A DNA stretch of 64,000 nt, taken from Bacillota bacterium. Lineage in GTDB: Bacteria; Bacillota; Clostridia; Clostridiales; Clostridiaceae. The position numbers were made by a program, and so were the translations under genes. The stretch's first letter is position 1. Each line of letters begins with the position of its first letter. The stretch is taken from the NCBI GenBank assembly GCA_021781745.1, contig JAJXWH010000016.1, positions 1 through 64,000 on the forward strand, in the 5' to 3' direction. A model generated the notes under the pieces. It did no database searches. It had not been told where the DNA came from and was given only the letters and a program-made list of their open reading frames with translations. This document shows, piece by piece, positions 13,646-24,065 of the stretch.

Positions 13646-14707
13646 ATGCAAATGGGTTTTAGATGGTACGGTGAATGGAACGACACTGTCACATTAGAAC
13701 AAATAAAACAGATTCCAGGAGTTACAGGAATTGTTTGGGCTCTTCATGATATGGCAGCAGGTGATGAATGGCCAATGGAAAAAATTCTTGAAGTGAAAAA
13801 AGCTGCTGATAAATATGGATTTAATATAGATGTTGTTGAAAGTGTTAACGTTCACGAAGATATTAAATTAGGATTGCCAACTAGAGATGAATATATTGAA
13901 AATTATAAAAAAACAATAGAGAAACTAGCTAAGGTTGGAGTAAAAGTAATCTGCTATAATTTTATGCCTGTATTTGATTGGCTAAGAACAGACTTATATA
14001 AGAAAAACGAAGATGGATCTACGGCTCTCTTCTATGAAAAAGCAAGGATTACTGATATTGATCCAATGGAATTGGTTAACAAAATAGCCTCTAATCCAAA
14101 TCTTACAATGCCTGGTTGGGAGCCTGAAAGATTAAAGAATTTAACACAGCTTTTTGAAGCATATAAGGATGTAACAGAAGAAGATTTATGGAATAACTTA
14201 AAATATTTCTTAGAACAAATTATTCCAGTGGCTGAGATTAATGATATAAAGATGGCGGTACACCCAGATGATCCACCTTGGTCAATTTTTGGTCTGCCAA
14301 GAATAGTTAAGAATAGAAATGACTTATCAAGATTATTAAAGCTTGTTGACAATCCATATAACTGCTTAACACTTTGCAGCGGTGCTATAGGATCAGATCC
14401 TAATAATGATGTACCGGCCATGATAAGAGAATTTGGAAACAGAATTGCTTTTGCGCATATTAGAAATGTTAAGATTTACGAAAATGGAGATTTCATTGAA
14501 ACTTCACACAGAACATGTGACGGTTCATTAGACATATGTGATATTGTTAAAGCTTATCATGAAGTTGGATTTACAGGTTATGCGAGACCAGACCATGGAA
14601 GACATATTTGGAATGAGAAGTGCAGACCAGGCTATGGTCTTTACGATAGAGCACTTGGAATCATGTATATATGGGGAATATGGGACAGTCTTCAAAGAAA
14701 TAGATAA
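13646..14707 (+). CDS. uxuA: Mannonate dehydratase
   Basis: A 353-residue UxuA, the length usual in Firmicutes. It converts D-mannonate to 2-keto-3-deoxygluconate with Mn/Fe in the cytoplasm, the last specific step of glucuronate breakdown before KDG kinase. Family features include MGFRWYGEWNDTVTLEQIKQ at the start, GVTGIVWALHD, ICYNFMPVFDWLRTDL, metal-site residues in MAVHPDDPPWSIFGLPRI and LTLCSGAIGSD, and the ending GYARPDHGRHIW. AGGAGGG lies 10 bp before the ATG. It is followed by uxuB after 41 bp and is probably cotranscribed from 12758. Confidence 0.95.
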   Translation: MQMGFRWYGEWNDTVTLEQIKQIPGVTGIVWALHDMAAGDEWPMEKILEVKKAADKYGFNIDVVESVNVHEDIKLGLPTRDEYIENYKKTIEKLAKVGVKVICYNFMPVFDWLRTDLYKKNEDGSTALFYEKARITDIDPMELVNKIASNPNLTMPGWEPERLKNLTQLFEAYKDVTEEDLWNNLKYFLEQIIPVAEINDIKMAVHPDDPPWSIFGLPRIVKNRNDLSRLLKLVDNPYNCLTLCSGAIGSDPNNDVPAMIREFGNRIAFAHIRNVKIYENGDFIETSHRTCDGSLDICDIVKAYHEVGFTGYARPDHGRHIWNEKCRPGYGLYDRALGIMYIWGIWDSLQRNR

Positions 14708-14748
14708 AAATAACTTACTAATAACAATTATTAAGAGGTGAAAATAAT

Positions 14749-16359
14749 ATGGATAACACCAAAGTAATACTAAGTAAAGAGAGCATAAAAGATGAAGCTT
14801 TATGGGAAAAAATGAATATAGAACTTCCAAAGTTTGATTACGATAAAATGTCATATTTAACTAAAAAGGATCCTGCATGGGTTCACTTTGGAGCTGGAAA
14901 TATATTTAGAGGCTTCATAGCAATATTACAACAGCAACTTTTAAATACTGGGAAAGCAGAATCTGGTATTGTAGCAGTAGAAGGGTATGACTATGAAATT
15001 ATAGATAAAATTTATTCTCCTTATGATAATTTGAGTTTACTAGTAATTATGAAGCCAGACGGCAGCTTGGAGAAGAAGGTAGTTGGAAGTATAGGTGAAA
15101 GTTTAGCTGGTGATTATAAAAGAGAAGAAGATTGGAACAGATTGAAAGAAATATTTTCAAATCCAGCCTTACAAATTGCAAGCTTTACAATAACAGAAAA
15201 AGGCTACAGCGTAAAAAAATTATCTAAGGAAGATATGTCAGATGGGCTGGAACATCCAATAAGTATTATTGCTAAAGTCGCATCCTTAGCATATGTAAGA
15301 TATCAAAATGGACAACTTCCAATTGCCTTTGTAAGTATGGACAATTGTTCGAAAAATGGTGAAAAGCTTCATGATGCAATGGAAACAATAATAAAGAAAT
15401 GGACAGAAAATGGATTAGTCGATAAAGGTTTTCTTGAATATATTAACGATGCAAAAAAGGTATCTTTCCCATGGAGCATGATAGATAAAATTACACCTAG
15501 GCCATCTCAAAGCGTTAAAGATACTTTAGAAGAAAGTGGTTTTGTCAGCACTGAGATTGTATGTACTAACCAAAATACTTATATTGCACCTTTTGTAAAT
15601 GCTGAAGGACCACAATATCTTGTAATAGAAGATAATTTTCCAAATGGTCGTATGCCATTAGAAGAAGCTGGAGTATTCTTAATAAGTAGAGAAACAGTTG
15701 AAAGAGTCGAAAAAATGAAGGTTTGTACTTGTTTAAATCCATTACATACTTCATTAGCTGTTTTCGGATGTCTTCTTGGATTTAACTTGATTGCAGATGA
15801 AATGAAAGATACATGTTTAAAGAAACTAGTAGAAAAGATTGGTTACGAAGAGGGGATGCCGGTTGTTGTAAATCCAGAAATTCTTCAGCCAAAAGATTTT
15901 ATTAGAGAGGTAATTGAAGTAAGACTTCCAAATCCATATATACCAGATACACCACAAAGGATTGCATCGGATACATCTCAAAAAGTTGGTATTAGATTTG
16001 GGGAAACAATTAAGCTTTACTGTGAAAGAGTAGATTTAGATCCTAAGAACTTAAAATATATCCCGCTTGTTATTGCAGGATGGTGTAGATATTTAATGGG
16101 AATAGATGATTCTGGAAATAAGATAGAATTGAGTCCGGATCCTTTATTAGATACATTAACAAAATATATTTCAGAAATAAAATTAGGTTCTAAAGAATCA
16201 GTTAAGGATAACTTAAAACCAATACTTATAAATGAAGAAATTTTTGGCGTTAATCTTTACAATGTTGGTTTAGGAGAAAAAATAGAAGAGTACTTTATTG
16301 AAATGATCTCGGGAACTGGTGCTGTAAGAGAAACCTTAGAAAAGTATCTGATATGCTAA
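14749..16359 (+). CDS. uxuB: D-mannonate oxidoreductase (fructuronate reductase)
   Basis: A 536-residue member of the mannitol dehydrogenase family. It reduces D-fructuronate to D-mannonate with NADH. The N-terminal nucleotide-binding region has WVHFGAGNIFRGFIA (residues about 45-60), and the C-terminal domain has KVCTCLNPLHTSLAVFGCLL near 325 and VRLPNPYIPDTPQRIASDTS near 385-405, typical of this family. GAGGTG lies 8 bp before the ATG. Gene order uxuA-uxuB-uxaC places it between its product consumer and the isomerase that makes its substrate. Confidence 0.93.
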   Translation: MDNTKVILSKESIKDEALWEKMNIELPKFDYDKMSYLTKKDPAWVHFGAGNIFRGFIAILQQQLLNTGKAESGIVAVEGYDYEIIDKIYSPYDNLSLLVIMKPDGSLEKKVVGSIGESLAGDYKREEDWNRLKEIFSNPALQIASFTITEKGYSVKKLSKEDMSDGLEHPISIIAKVASLAYVRYQNGQLPIAFVSMDNCSKNGEKLHDAMETIIKKWTENGLVDKGFLEYINDAKKVSFPWSMIDKITPRPSQSVKDTLEESGFVSTEIVCTNQNTYIAPFVNAEGPQYLVIEDNFPNGRMPLEEAGVFLISRETVERVEKMKVCTCLNPLHTSLAVFGCLLGFNLIADEMKDTCLKKLVEKIGYEEGMPVVVNPEILQPKDFIREVIEVRLPNPYIPDTPQRIASDTSQKVGIRFGETIKLYCERVDLDPKNLKYIPLVIAGWCRYLMGIDDSGNKIELSPDPLLDTLTKYISEIKLGSKESVKDNLKPILINEEIFGVNLYNVGLGEKIEEYFIEMISGTGAVRETLEKYLIC

Positions 16360-16394
16360 TAGTATTTGCATGTAAAGATACTAAATAAAAAAAT

Positions 16395-16463
16395 GAACAT
16401 TTTTATCCCTCCAAGTTTATTATTTTTGGCAAGGTAAATAACCGAAGAGTGATAAGAATGTTC
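16395..16463 (+). repeat. Inverted repeat between uxuB and uxaC
   Basis: GAACATTTTTATC (16395-16407) pairs with GATAAGAATGTTC (16451-16463), one mismatch, across 43 nt. It has no T-run. TATAAT at 16489-16494 lies after it, so uxaC may also have its own promoter. Confidence 0.4.
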
Positions 16464-16592
16464 TAATAAAGAATAACTTTGTATGAATTATAATATAACA
16501 CAAATTATATTACTTAACAACTTTGATTAGAGTAAGAAAATATTGGGTGTAGTATAAATTTAAAATAACAGAAAGAAAGTAGGACGATTAAA

Positions 16593-17996
16593 TTGAAAGA
16601 ATTCATGGATGAGAATTTTTTATTATATAATCAGACAGCTATAGACTTATATCATAATTATGCTAAGGATTTACCTATTATTGATTATCACTGCCATATT
16701 GATCCGAAGGAGATATATGAAAACAAAAAATTCAATAATATAACTGAAGCATGGCTTTACCGTGATCATTATAAATGGAGAGCCATGAGGAGTAATGGTA
16801 TTGATGAAAAATATATCACTGGAGATGGAAGCGATTATGATAAATTTTTAGCTTGGTCACAAACTATACCTATGTCTATTGGAAATCCTCTTTATCATTG
16901 GACTCATTTAGAACTTCAAAGATTCTTTGGAATTTATGAACCTCTAGATGGAGATACTGCTCCAGCAATTTGGAAAAAGGCTAATGAATTAATAAACGCA
17001 GAAGGTTTTAATGTAAGAGATTTAATTATAAAATCAAATGTTGAAACTATATGTACAACAGATGATCCTATTGATACATTAGAATATCATATAAAAATAA
17101 AAGAAGATACTAGTTTTAATGTGAATGTTTTGCCTACTTTTAGACCAGATAAAGGGATTGAAATAAATTTAGATGGATTTGTTTGCTGGGTAAAAGATTT
17201 AGAAAAAGTAACTAAGATAACTATAAATAATTATGATGAATTTCTACAAGCTTTTGACTCAAGGATTAGATTTTTCAATTCAGTTGGATGTAGAATAGCA
17301 GATCATGGCATAGATGGCGTAGTGGTTTATGCAGAAGCATCAAGGGAAGAAGCAGCGGCTATATTTGCAAAAGCTTTAGAAGGGAAAGTTATTAGTAGTG
17401 ATGAAGAAAAGAAGTATAAAACTTATACATTAAGACACCTATTTAAGCGTTACTATGAGCTAGGATGGACAATGCAGCTTCATATTGCAGCTCTTAGAAG
17501 TAATAATACTAGAATGTTAGAAAAAATAGGACCTAATACAGGTTTTGATTCAATTAATGATGAAAGTATAGCATATCCACTATCAAGACTTTTAGATTCT
17601 GTAGACAGGGAAAATTCTCTTCCAAAAACTATTTTATATACATTAAATCCGAAAGACAATTATGTTCTTGGAACTATGATAGGTAATTTCCAAGGGGATG
17701 GCATCCCAGGGAAAATGCAATTTGGTGCAGCTTGGTGGTTCAATGATAACAGGGATGGAATGATTGAACAAATGAAAGTATTGGCTAACCTTGGATTATT
17801 AGGCCGTTTTGTCGGAATGTTAACTGATTCAAGAAGTTTCTTATCATACACTAGGCATGAGTACTTTAGAAGAATTGCTTGTAATTTAATTGGAGAATGG
17901 GTAGAAAACGGTGAAGTTCCAAATAACTATAAATTATTAAAAAGAATTGTTCAAGGTATATGCTACAATAATGCAAAAGATTATTTCTGTTTTTAG
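16593..17996 (+). CDS. uxaC: Glucuronate (uronate) isomerase
   Basis: A 467-residue uronate isomerase of the amidohydrolase superfamily. It interconverts D-glucuronate/D-fructuronate and D-galacturonate/D-tagaturonate. The metal-binding DYHCHI motif is at residues about 31-36, followed by TEAWLYRDHYKWRAMRSNGI, TTDDPIDTLEYH near 155, HIAALRSNNTRM near 300 and the ending FVGMLTDSRSFLSYTRHEYFRRI. I take the TTG at 16593 as start: AGGA lies 8 bp before it and the protein then begins (M)KEFMDENFLLYN as in orthologues, whereas the ATG at 16605 lacks a ribosome site. It completes the glucuronate branch with uxuA and uxuB. Confidence 0.95.
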   Translation: MKEFMDENFLLYNQTAIDLYHNYAKDLPIIDYHCHIDPKEIYENKKFNNITEAWLYRDHYKWRAMRSNGIDEKYITGDGSDYDKFLAWSQTIPMSIGNPLYHWTHLELQRFFGIYEPLDGDTAPAIWKKANELINAEGFNVRDLIIKSNVETICTTDDPIDTLEYHIKIKEDTSFNVNVLPTFRPDKGIEINLDGFVCWVKDLEKVTKITINNYDEFLQAFDSRIRFFNSVGCRIADHGIDGVVVYAEASREEAAAIFAKALEGKVISSDEEKKYKTYTLRHLFKRYYELGWTMQLHIAALRSNNTRMLEKIGPNTGFDSINDESIAYPLSRLLDSVDRENSLPKTILYTLNPKDNYVLGTMIGNFQGDGIPGKMQFGAAWWFNDNRDGMIEQMKVLANLGLLGRFVGMLTDSRSFLSYTRHEYFRRIACNLIGEWVENGEVPNNYKLLKRIVQGICYNNAKDYFCF

Positions 17997-18102
17997 GTAA
18001 AAGAAAGATAGAGTTATCTAGATAGATTAATTTTACATGGAATTATATTATTATAACTAGAATAAATTAATAGTTGAATAGATTATTTAATAGGTGGTAA
18101 AT

Positions 18103-18225
18103 ATGTACATATCTATACCAAATAATTTTATAGTTCCGGTTTATTATAATGAAGAAATTTTAAGCATAAAAAAAGTTCAAATAAAAAGTGGATATTTTAA
18201 GAGAGCAGAGATTTATGGAAGTTAA
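18103..18225 (+). CDS. Small ORF of unknown function (40 aa)
   Basis: ATG at 18103 preceded by AGGTGG at the right distance, followed by 40 codons (MYISIPNNFIVPVYYNEEIL...) and a stop. It has no recognised domain and no signal peptide. It lies alone between uxaC and the csp genes and is followed by a terminator at 18258. It may be a real small protein or a remnant. The rest of the 435-bp interval (17997-18431) shows nothing else apart from the csp ribosome site. Confidence 0.35.
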   Translation: MYISIPNNFIVPVYYNEEILSIKKVQIKSGYFKRAEIYGS

Positions 18226-18257
18226 TACGAGTTTGTTTTGCCAAATGTATATAATTC

Positions 18258-18287
18258 AAGGCTTATAGTATAGCCTTGTTTTTTTAT
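18258..18287 (+). terminator. Intrinsic terminator
   Basis: CAAGGCT pairs with AGCCTTG around a short loop, followed by TTTTTTTA. It isolates the csp genes from the upstream unit. Confidence 0.75.
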
Positions 18288-18431
18288 TATCTGATTTTTA
18301 TAAAATAAATAGAATCCATAAAACTAATTATTTTTATATTGTTATTTTCTACACAGCTAGATTTTGAATCATTAAATAAATGGAATAAAAATATACATAG
18401 TATTAATGCAAGTAATATTTAGGAGTAAAAT

Positions 18432-20279
18432 ATGGCTGCTTCACGTGACTGTAATTTATATTATGATCCAAATACTGCAAATTATTTGATAGAATATAAG
18501 GGAAACTTTAAAGAACGAATAGATAAAATATCTTATGCTTGTGGTGATATAATTACAGACACTATCGGGGTAGTATCAGTGCAAGAAAAAGATCTTGATA
18601 GACTCTTAAAAGATGTTCCGGAAATTGTTTTTTATGATTTCAGAAATGTATATGTATTACAAGATATTTCACCTTCTTCTGTAGATAATATAAATAATAT
18701 TAAAATAAATCCATATTTAGACTTAAGTGGAAGAGGCGTATTAATAGGGATAGTAGATACTGGAATAGACTACTTGAACGATGAATTTATAAGAGAAGAT
18801 GATACATCTAGAGTAGTTAGCATATGGGACCAATCAATTCGAGAACATACAGATAAGTCTGTATATATTGGCCAAACTTATTCAAATGATCAGATAAATA
18901 AAGCGATTATCGAGCATAGGAATAAAAGAGATTCATACAAAATTGTGCCTTCAAGAGATGAAATTGGACATGGAACTAAGGTTGCGGGAATTATAGGTGG
19001 AAGAGGAGTTAGTAGTCAATTTCAAGGAGTTGCAAATCAAAGTAACTTTGTAATTGTAAAATTATTTGAGTCGACTAATTTTAGGAGATTGTTGCAAGAA
19101 AATGGAGTGCCTTATACTCCTGTGTATAATGCTTCTGAAATTGTTGGAGGGTTAGAGTATTTAAAAAGAGTAGCACAGCAGCTTAAGCAGCCAATGGTGA
19201 TTTATGTTGGTGTTGGAAGTACTGAAGGAAGTCATGATGGGCAAAGTCTAATTTCTAGATATGCAACATCTTTAGGTAGTATTAGAGGATTGTGTTTTGT
19301 GGCGGGAGGTGGAAATGAAGGAGATTCGCAAGGACATGCATCAGGATATTTTAAAAATGTAGGAGAAACGAAAGTGGTAGATTTAAGGATACCTAAACAA
19401 ATGAAGCACTTTCATATAAATATTTGGGTACGAAGGCCAAATGTTGCATCTATAAATGTAATTTCACCTACAGGAGAAGCTTCCTCAGTTATTGAATCAA
19501 AAATAGATAAAATTCAGCCAGTTAAATTTATTTTCTTAAATACGAGTATGGTTGTTAGATTTTATTCGCCTGAACATTTTACTGGGCATCAAGTAATAAG
19601 TCTTGATTTTACTGATATAAAACCAGGAATATGGAGTTTTAATTTAATAGGTGAATATGTGATAAATGGGAAGTATGATGTATGGCTTCCGCCTAAAAGT
19701 ACTTTGCCGGAGAATACAATATTTCTTGAATCGGATCCATTTACTACTTTGACATCACCTTCTATGGCCGTTAATGTAATTACAGTTGCTTATTATGGAA
19801 ATAATAATGCATTAATTGCAGCTTCAGGCAAAGGGTTTAATGCTAATGGATTAATTAATCCTGATGTTGCGACTATAGGAGTAAATATTTTAACCACAAA
19901 GGTTGGAGGTGGTGTTACTACTTTTTCCGGCAGTTCAGCGGCCGCAGCAGTAGTCGCAGGAGGCTGTGCGCTTTTGCTACAATGGGGTATTGTTCAAGGA
20001 AACGATAAAACTATGTATACAAAAAAAATGAGGAGTTATTTAATGTATGGTGCTACTAGAAATCAATCTACTAAATATCCAAGTAGGGAAATAGGGTATG
20101 GTGACTTTGATTTGTTAGGAACCTTTAATGTACTTAGCAGAACATTTACAAGGATAATGCAACTGGAAAATGCATACACAGATAATTTAAAATATAGAAA
20201 TAAAAGTAGCAAGTATAGTGAATATTATATTAACAATTTATTTATTAGAATTCCAAATGATATAAGTGGAGGAATTTAA
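18432..20279 (+). CDS. Csp-like subtilisin-family (S8) protease
   Basis: A 615-residue S8 peptidase of the clostridial CspA/B/C germination family. The catalytic triad is visible: D109 in GIVDTGIDYLNDEF, H180 in DEIGHGTKVAG and S502 in FSGSSAAAAV (T of the usual GTS is replaced by S). An inserted jelly-roll-like segment of ~130 residues (about 320-455) splits the protease domain, as in CspB. There is no secretion signal; Csp proteins are spore-localised, cleave pro-SleC and are prodomain-processed; the N-terminal ~90 residues fit a prodomain. AGGAG lies just before the ATG. The next gene starts directly after the stop codon. No sleC is visible, so a spore role is inferred. Confidence 0.85.
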   Translation: MAASRDCNLYYDPNTANYLIEYKGNFKERIDKISYACGDIITDTIGVVSVQEKDLDRLLKDVPEIVFYDFRNVYVLQDISPSSVDNINNIKINPYLDLSGRGVLIGIVDTGIDYLNDEFIREDDTSRVVSIWDQSIREHTDKSVYIGQTYSNDQINKAIIEHRNKRDSYKIVPSRDEIGHGTKVAGIIGGRGVSSQFQGVANQSNFVIVKLFESTNFRRLLQENGVPYTPVYNASEIVGGLEYLKRVAQQLKQPMVIYVGVGSTEGSHDGQSLISRYATSLGSIRGLCFVAGGGNEGDSQGHASGYFKNVGETKVVDLRIPKQMKHFHINIWVRRPNVASINVISPTGEASSVIESKIDKIQPVKFIFLNTSMVVRFYSPEHFTGHQVISLDFTDIKPGIWSFNLIGEYVINGKYDVWLPPKSTLPENTIFLESDPFTTLTSPSMAVNVITVAYYGNNNALIAASGKGFNANGLINPDVATIGVNILTTKVGGGVTTFSGSSAAAAVVAGGCALLLQWGIVQGNDKTMYTKKMRSYLMYGATRNQSTKYPSREIGYGDFDLLGTFNVLSRTFTRIMQLENAYTDNLKYRNKSSKYSEYYINNLFIRIPNDISGGI

Positions 20280-21998
20280 ATGGATAGAATTTATAGGGCT
20301 CCAAGGGAGATTTTTTCAGATAAGAACTATTTTCATTATATAGTTCAATATGAGGGGAATATAGAGGAGGAGGTCTCAAAGCAACCAGGCTATTATGTAA
20401 CTATAATTAATGATAGATATGCAATAATATCTGCAAATAGAGAACTTGAATTAAATATAAAGCCGCCATTTTTTTCTACAATCGTATATGTTGCGTTACC
20501 AGATATATATACGCTTCAAGAAATTTCACCAATAGAAGCATCCGGGGCTAATTTTTTACAACTAGAATTACCGTTGAGATTAACTGGCCAAGGGGTTGAT
20601 GTAGCAATTATAGACACCGGTATCGATTATTTAAATGATGAATTTATAAGGGAAAATGGGGAAACTAAAATTGAATATATTTGGGATCAGACAATTACTT
20701 CTGTAGGATCCAATAAAAATAGTGATGTACCATTTGGAACTACCTATGATAAAAGTAATATACAAGAAGCTATAAATGCCTTTAGAGCTGGAAAATCACC
20801 TTTTGACATAGTTCCATCGAGAGATGAAAATGGACATGGAACTAATATGGCTGGAATAATTGGAGCACTAGGTAAAAATCCAAATTTAAAAGGAATGGTT
20901 CCTGATTGTAATTTTGTAATTATAAAGCTAGTGGAGAGCTTAGCATATAAATCACTGCTTAATATACAGATACCAATATTTGATATTGTGGCAGCTTTTG
21001 CAGCTATTGAATTTTTGTATAGATACTCATTACGAAGCAATAGGCCAATGGTTATATATTTTCCACTTGGGAGTAACTTAGGCAGCCACAGGGGAAATGG
21101 TATTTTAGAGCAATTTATGGATGCAGTATCTTTAACTAGCGGAATAGTTATAGTTGCACCTGCGGGAAATCAAGGCGCTAGTCAAACTCATACATCTGGT
21201 ACTGTTTTACAAGTTAATGAATCTAGAGCAATTCAATTATATATTTCACCAGAACAAAAAAATATTGTAATAGATATATGGATTGATTCACCAAATATAA
21301 TGTCACTAAGTATAGTATCACCTTCAGGGGAAAGCACTGGAACAATAAGCACTCAAATTGGAGCTTTAGATACTTACTCATTTGTATTTGAAAATACATC
21401 AACAATAATTAATAATTATCTTCCAGAGGAGTATTCAGGTGATCAATTAATGCGAATTAGATTTTTCAACGTTAGAGAAGGTATTTGGAATCTTGTATTG
21501 ACTGGACAGCTTATTCTAGATGGAGCATATAATGCGTGGATACCACAGGAAGGGGTAAGTGTAGGTGGAACAAGATTTGTTTCATCAGATCCATATGGAA
21601 CAGTTATGAGTCCAGGTACCTCTGATTATGTACTTACTGCAGCAGCCTATAATCAAACTAATAATACTATTTTGAATTATTCTGGAATGGGATTTTTAAA
21701 TGACTATACAAGCAGAGTAGATATTGCGGCAGGAGGTGTAAATGCATTAACTGTAGCTCCAAATAATGAAACTGCAATTATTAACGGAACAAGTGTTGCT
21801 GGAGCAGTTGTAACTGGAGCTTGTGCAATGCTATTTCAGTGGGGAATTGTGGAAAAGAACGATCCTAATATATATTCTCAAACTATAAAAACATATATTC
21901 AAAGAGGTTCAGTGCAAAGAAGTGGGGATATATACCCAAATCCACAATGGGGCTATGGAGTGTTGAATGTATTAAAGATGTTCCAAAGTATGGTATAG
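20280..21998 (+). CDS. Csp-like subtilisin-family (S8) protease, tandem copy
   Basis: A 572-residue paralogue of the preceding gene with the same architecture: a prodomain-like N-terminus, D112 in AIIDTGIDYLNDEF, H186 in DENGHGTNMAG, a jelly-roll insertion around residues 310-435 and S505 in INGTSVAGAVV. All three catalytic residues are present, so it is not a CspC-type pseudoprotease by this test. GGAGG sits 7 bp before the ATG and inside the end of the first gene, and the ATG immediately follows its stop, so the two are co-translated. They may process each other or act together on the cortex-lytic enzyme SleC (family knowledge). Confidence 0.85.
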   Translation: MDRIYRAPREIFSDKNYFHYIVQYEGNIEEEVSKQPGYYVTIINDRYAIISANRELELNIKPPFFSTIVYVALPDIYTLQEISPIEASGANFLQLELPLRLTGQGVDVAIIDTGIDYLNDEFIRENGETKIEYIWDQTITSVGSNKNSDVPFGTTYDKSNIQEAINAFRAGKSPFDIVPSRDENGHGTNMAGIIGALGKNPNLKGMVPDCNFVIIKLVESLAYKSLLNIQIPIFDIVAAFAAIEFLYRYSLRSNRPMVIYFPLGSNLGSHRGNGILEQFMDAVSLTSGIVIVAPAGNQGASQTHTSGTVLQVNESRAIQLYISPEQKNIVIDIWIDSPNIMSLSIVSPSGESTGTISTQIGALDTYSFVFENTSTIINNYLPEEYSGDQLMRIRFFNVREGIWNLVLTGQLILDGAYNAWIPQEGVSVGGTRFVSSDPYGTVMSPGTSDYVLTAAAYNQTNNTILNYSGMGFLNDYTSRVDIAAGGVNALTVAPNNETAIINGTSVAGAVVTGACAMLFQWGIVEKNDPNIYSQTIKTYIQRGSVQRSGDIYPNPQWGYGVLNVLKMFQSMV

Positions 21999-22043
21999 GG
22001 ACAACTTTGCATATACAAAGTTATAAGTTATAAGTTATAGGTG

Positions 22044-22070
22044 GAAAAGCCTTGGGCTTTTCTTACCTTT
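22044..22070 (+). terminator. Intrinsic terminator after csp pair
   Basis: GAAAAGCC-TTG-GGCTTTTC (22044-22062) followed by a T-rich tail. A palindromic ATAAGTTATAAGTTAT stretch precedes it. Confidence 0.7.
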
Positions 22071-22162
22071 TTAACTATGTTTATATATTTTTATATAGAT
22101 TAATTTATTATAGAGATGTTCTTGATGATAATGTGTATTACTTTATATATTGAGGCAAAGCA

Positions 22163-22891
22163 TTATTTTTTTGAAGCATTAATAAACGCCTCAAAAAGTT
22201 TAAGCATTTTTTTATCATTATAAACAGTCATAATTTCAGGATGAAATTGAACTCCAACAACAAAATCTTCGTTGCATTTTTCAATAGCTTCAATTACTTT
22301 ATCCTTTGAATAAGCAGTAACTTTAAAACCTGAAGCAATATCTTTAATTGCTTGATGATGAAAAGAGTTACTTATAACTGAATTTCCTAAAATACTATGT
22401 AAAATTGAATCTTCAATAATATCTACAGTATGGGTTGCTGCGCCATCTTTTGTTTGTTGTTGGTGTTTTATGTAGCATCCTTCCATATCTGATAAATCTT
22501 GATACAAAGTGCCGCCAAAGGCAACATTTAATATTTGATGTCCTCTGCATATAGCCAAAATAGGTTTTTTAAGTTCACAAGCTATTTTGGCTATTGAAAC
22601 ATCAAAATCATCTTTATCAGGATAAATATAACCTAATTTAGGTGAAGGTTCTTCATTATATAATAAAGGATTAATATCTATACCTCCGGAAAGAAGAACA
22701 CCATCGAGGAGTTCCACTTGTCTTCTTACAGACTCTTCATCGGAAACTATAGGTAAAACTATAGGAATTCCACCAGCTTTAATTACTGATTCAACATAAT
22801 CATTACTAAGAGATTCTATAACAGAATGAGAATAAGCTGTTTCATGCTTAATAACTCTGCCAGAGTTTATACCAATAATAGGTTTTTTCAT
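22163..22891 (-). CDS. Class I glutamine amidotransferase-like hydrolase (peptidase C26)
   Basis: A 242-residue protein of the gamma-glutamyl-GABA hydrolase (PuuD-like) family. The nucleophile elbow AICRGHQILNVAFGG has the catalytic cysteine near residue 115, and VGVQFHPEIM near 218 holds the His-Glu pair. LDGVLLSGGIDINP near 65 is the family's oxyanion region. It hydrolyses gamma-glutamyl amides; the real substrate is unknown since no putrescine genes are nearby. GGAGGAGG precedes the ATG. It is divergently placed from the transglutaminase-like gene, with a 228-bp A+T-rich spacer between them. Confidence 0.88.
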   Translation of the reverse strand: MKKPIIGINSGRVIKHETAYSHSVIESLSNDYVESVIKAGGIPIVLPIVSDEESVRRQVELLDGVLLSGGIDINPLLYNEEPSPKLGYIYPDKDDFDVSIAKIACELKKPILAICRGHQILNVAFGGTLYQDLSDMEGCYIKHQQQTKDGAATHTVDIIEDSILHSILGNSVISNSFHHQAIKDIASGFKVTAYSKDKVIEAIEKCNEDFVVGVQFHPEIMTVYNDKKMLKLFEAFINASKK

Positions 22892-23119
22892 ATTAATGCC
22901 TCCTCCATTAAGAATATATATAAATTATACTATATAGGGACAAATAAATAATGTCAATTACGGGTTGTTGGAATATCAATAAAAATCTGTTGGGAATATA
23001 TGCAAAGATAAGTAAAAAGATATTTACAAAATAAATAAAGGAAGTACAATAGAAGTAAAAGCAATAGTAAAAAAACGCATAAGATAAAAGAAATAACTCT
23101 AGGGGGATATATCATTAAA

Positions 23120-23890
23120 ATGAAAGGATTTCTTAAAACTATCATAATTTTATTTATATCAATGCAACTCTTTACGGTAACAGCACTTGCCTACGAAAGT
23201 GTTGGAAGAATGAAGGATATGGAAGATAATATTTACAAGCATTTAGAAAATAGAGATAATAATTTTACTATTCTATATACTGGAGCAAGGAAAGAATTCG
23301 AAGATAATATACGTGATTGTATTACAAATGCATATTCTAAAGATGATTACTTAGAAAGATCTTGGTTAGAAATAAAACCTAAGGCAAAGATAACCCAAGA
23401 TGGGATAGAGACAACATTGGATGTAACATATTTAACAACAAAGGAACAAGAGGAATATATAGACAATCAATTAAAAAGAATTACAGAATCGTTAATTAAT
23501 CCAAATATGTCTGACTTAGAAAAAGTAAAAGTAATAAATGAATATATAATAGATAGATTTGACTATGATTACACACAAAAATCTATAAGTGTTTATTCAG
23601 CATTAACTACATCGCTAGCTGTGTGTCAAGGATATTCCATGACTGCATATAAAATGTTTAATTATGCGGGGATAGAGAGTAGAATTGTTGTAGGAAAAAT
23701 AAATATTAATACGCCTCATTCATGGAATTTAGTTAAGATTCAAGGCAATTGGTATCAATTAGATGTTACTAATAATGATTCTATTGATAGAGATAAGTAT
23801 TTTTTAATTGGAGATAATGACCTGATTACTAAAGGATATATTTGGGATAGGAGTAAATATCCTAAAGCACCTATAGGCTATTATAAGTAA
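23120..23890 (+). CDS. Secreted transglutaminase-like protein
   Basis: A 256-residue protein with an N-terminal signal peptide (MKGFLKTIIILFISMQLF, cleavage near ALA-YES at about residue 25) and a transglutaminase-core domain. The Cys-His-Asp triad appears in LAVCQGYSMTAYKMF, NTPHSWNLVKIQGNWYQLD and DVTNND. Such proteins act outside the cell or at the wall as peptidases or cross-linkers. There is no lipobox and no anchor. AGGGGG lies 14 bp before the ATG, a rather long spacing. It is monocistronic with no terminator I could define. Confidence 0.82.
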   Translation: MKGFLKTIIILFISMQLFTVTALAYESVGRMKDMEDNIYKHLENRDNNFTILYTGARKEFEDNIRDCITNAYSKDDYLERSWLEIKPKAKITQDGIETTLDVTYLTTKEQEEYIDNQLKRITESLINPNMSDLEKVKVINEYIIDRFDYDYTQKSISVYSALTTSLAVCQGYSMTAYKMFNYAGIESRIVVGKININTPHSWNLVKIQGNWYQLDVTNNDSIDRDKYFLIGDNDLITKGYIWDRSKYPKAPIGYYK

Positions 23891-24065
23891 AATTTACTTT
23901 TTATTTATAATAGCTTTTCCTTTTATATTATTTCACAAAAAAGCTGATATAGTTTTGTAAATTCTCAGTATAGAATTTAAAGGATTACATATAGTAAAAT
24001 AAATTTGTAGCAGAGATAAGAAGTAAAATATGAAAATTATTTAAAGATAAAGGGAGGAAATAAAT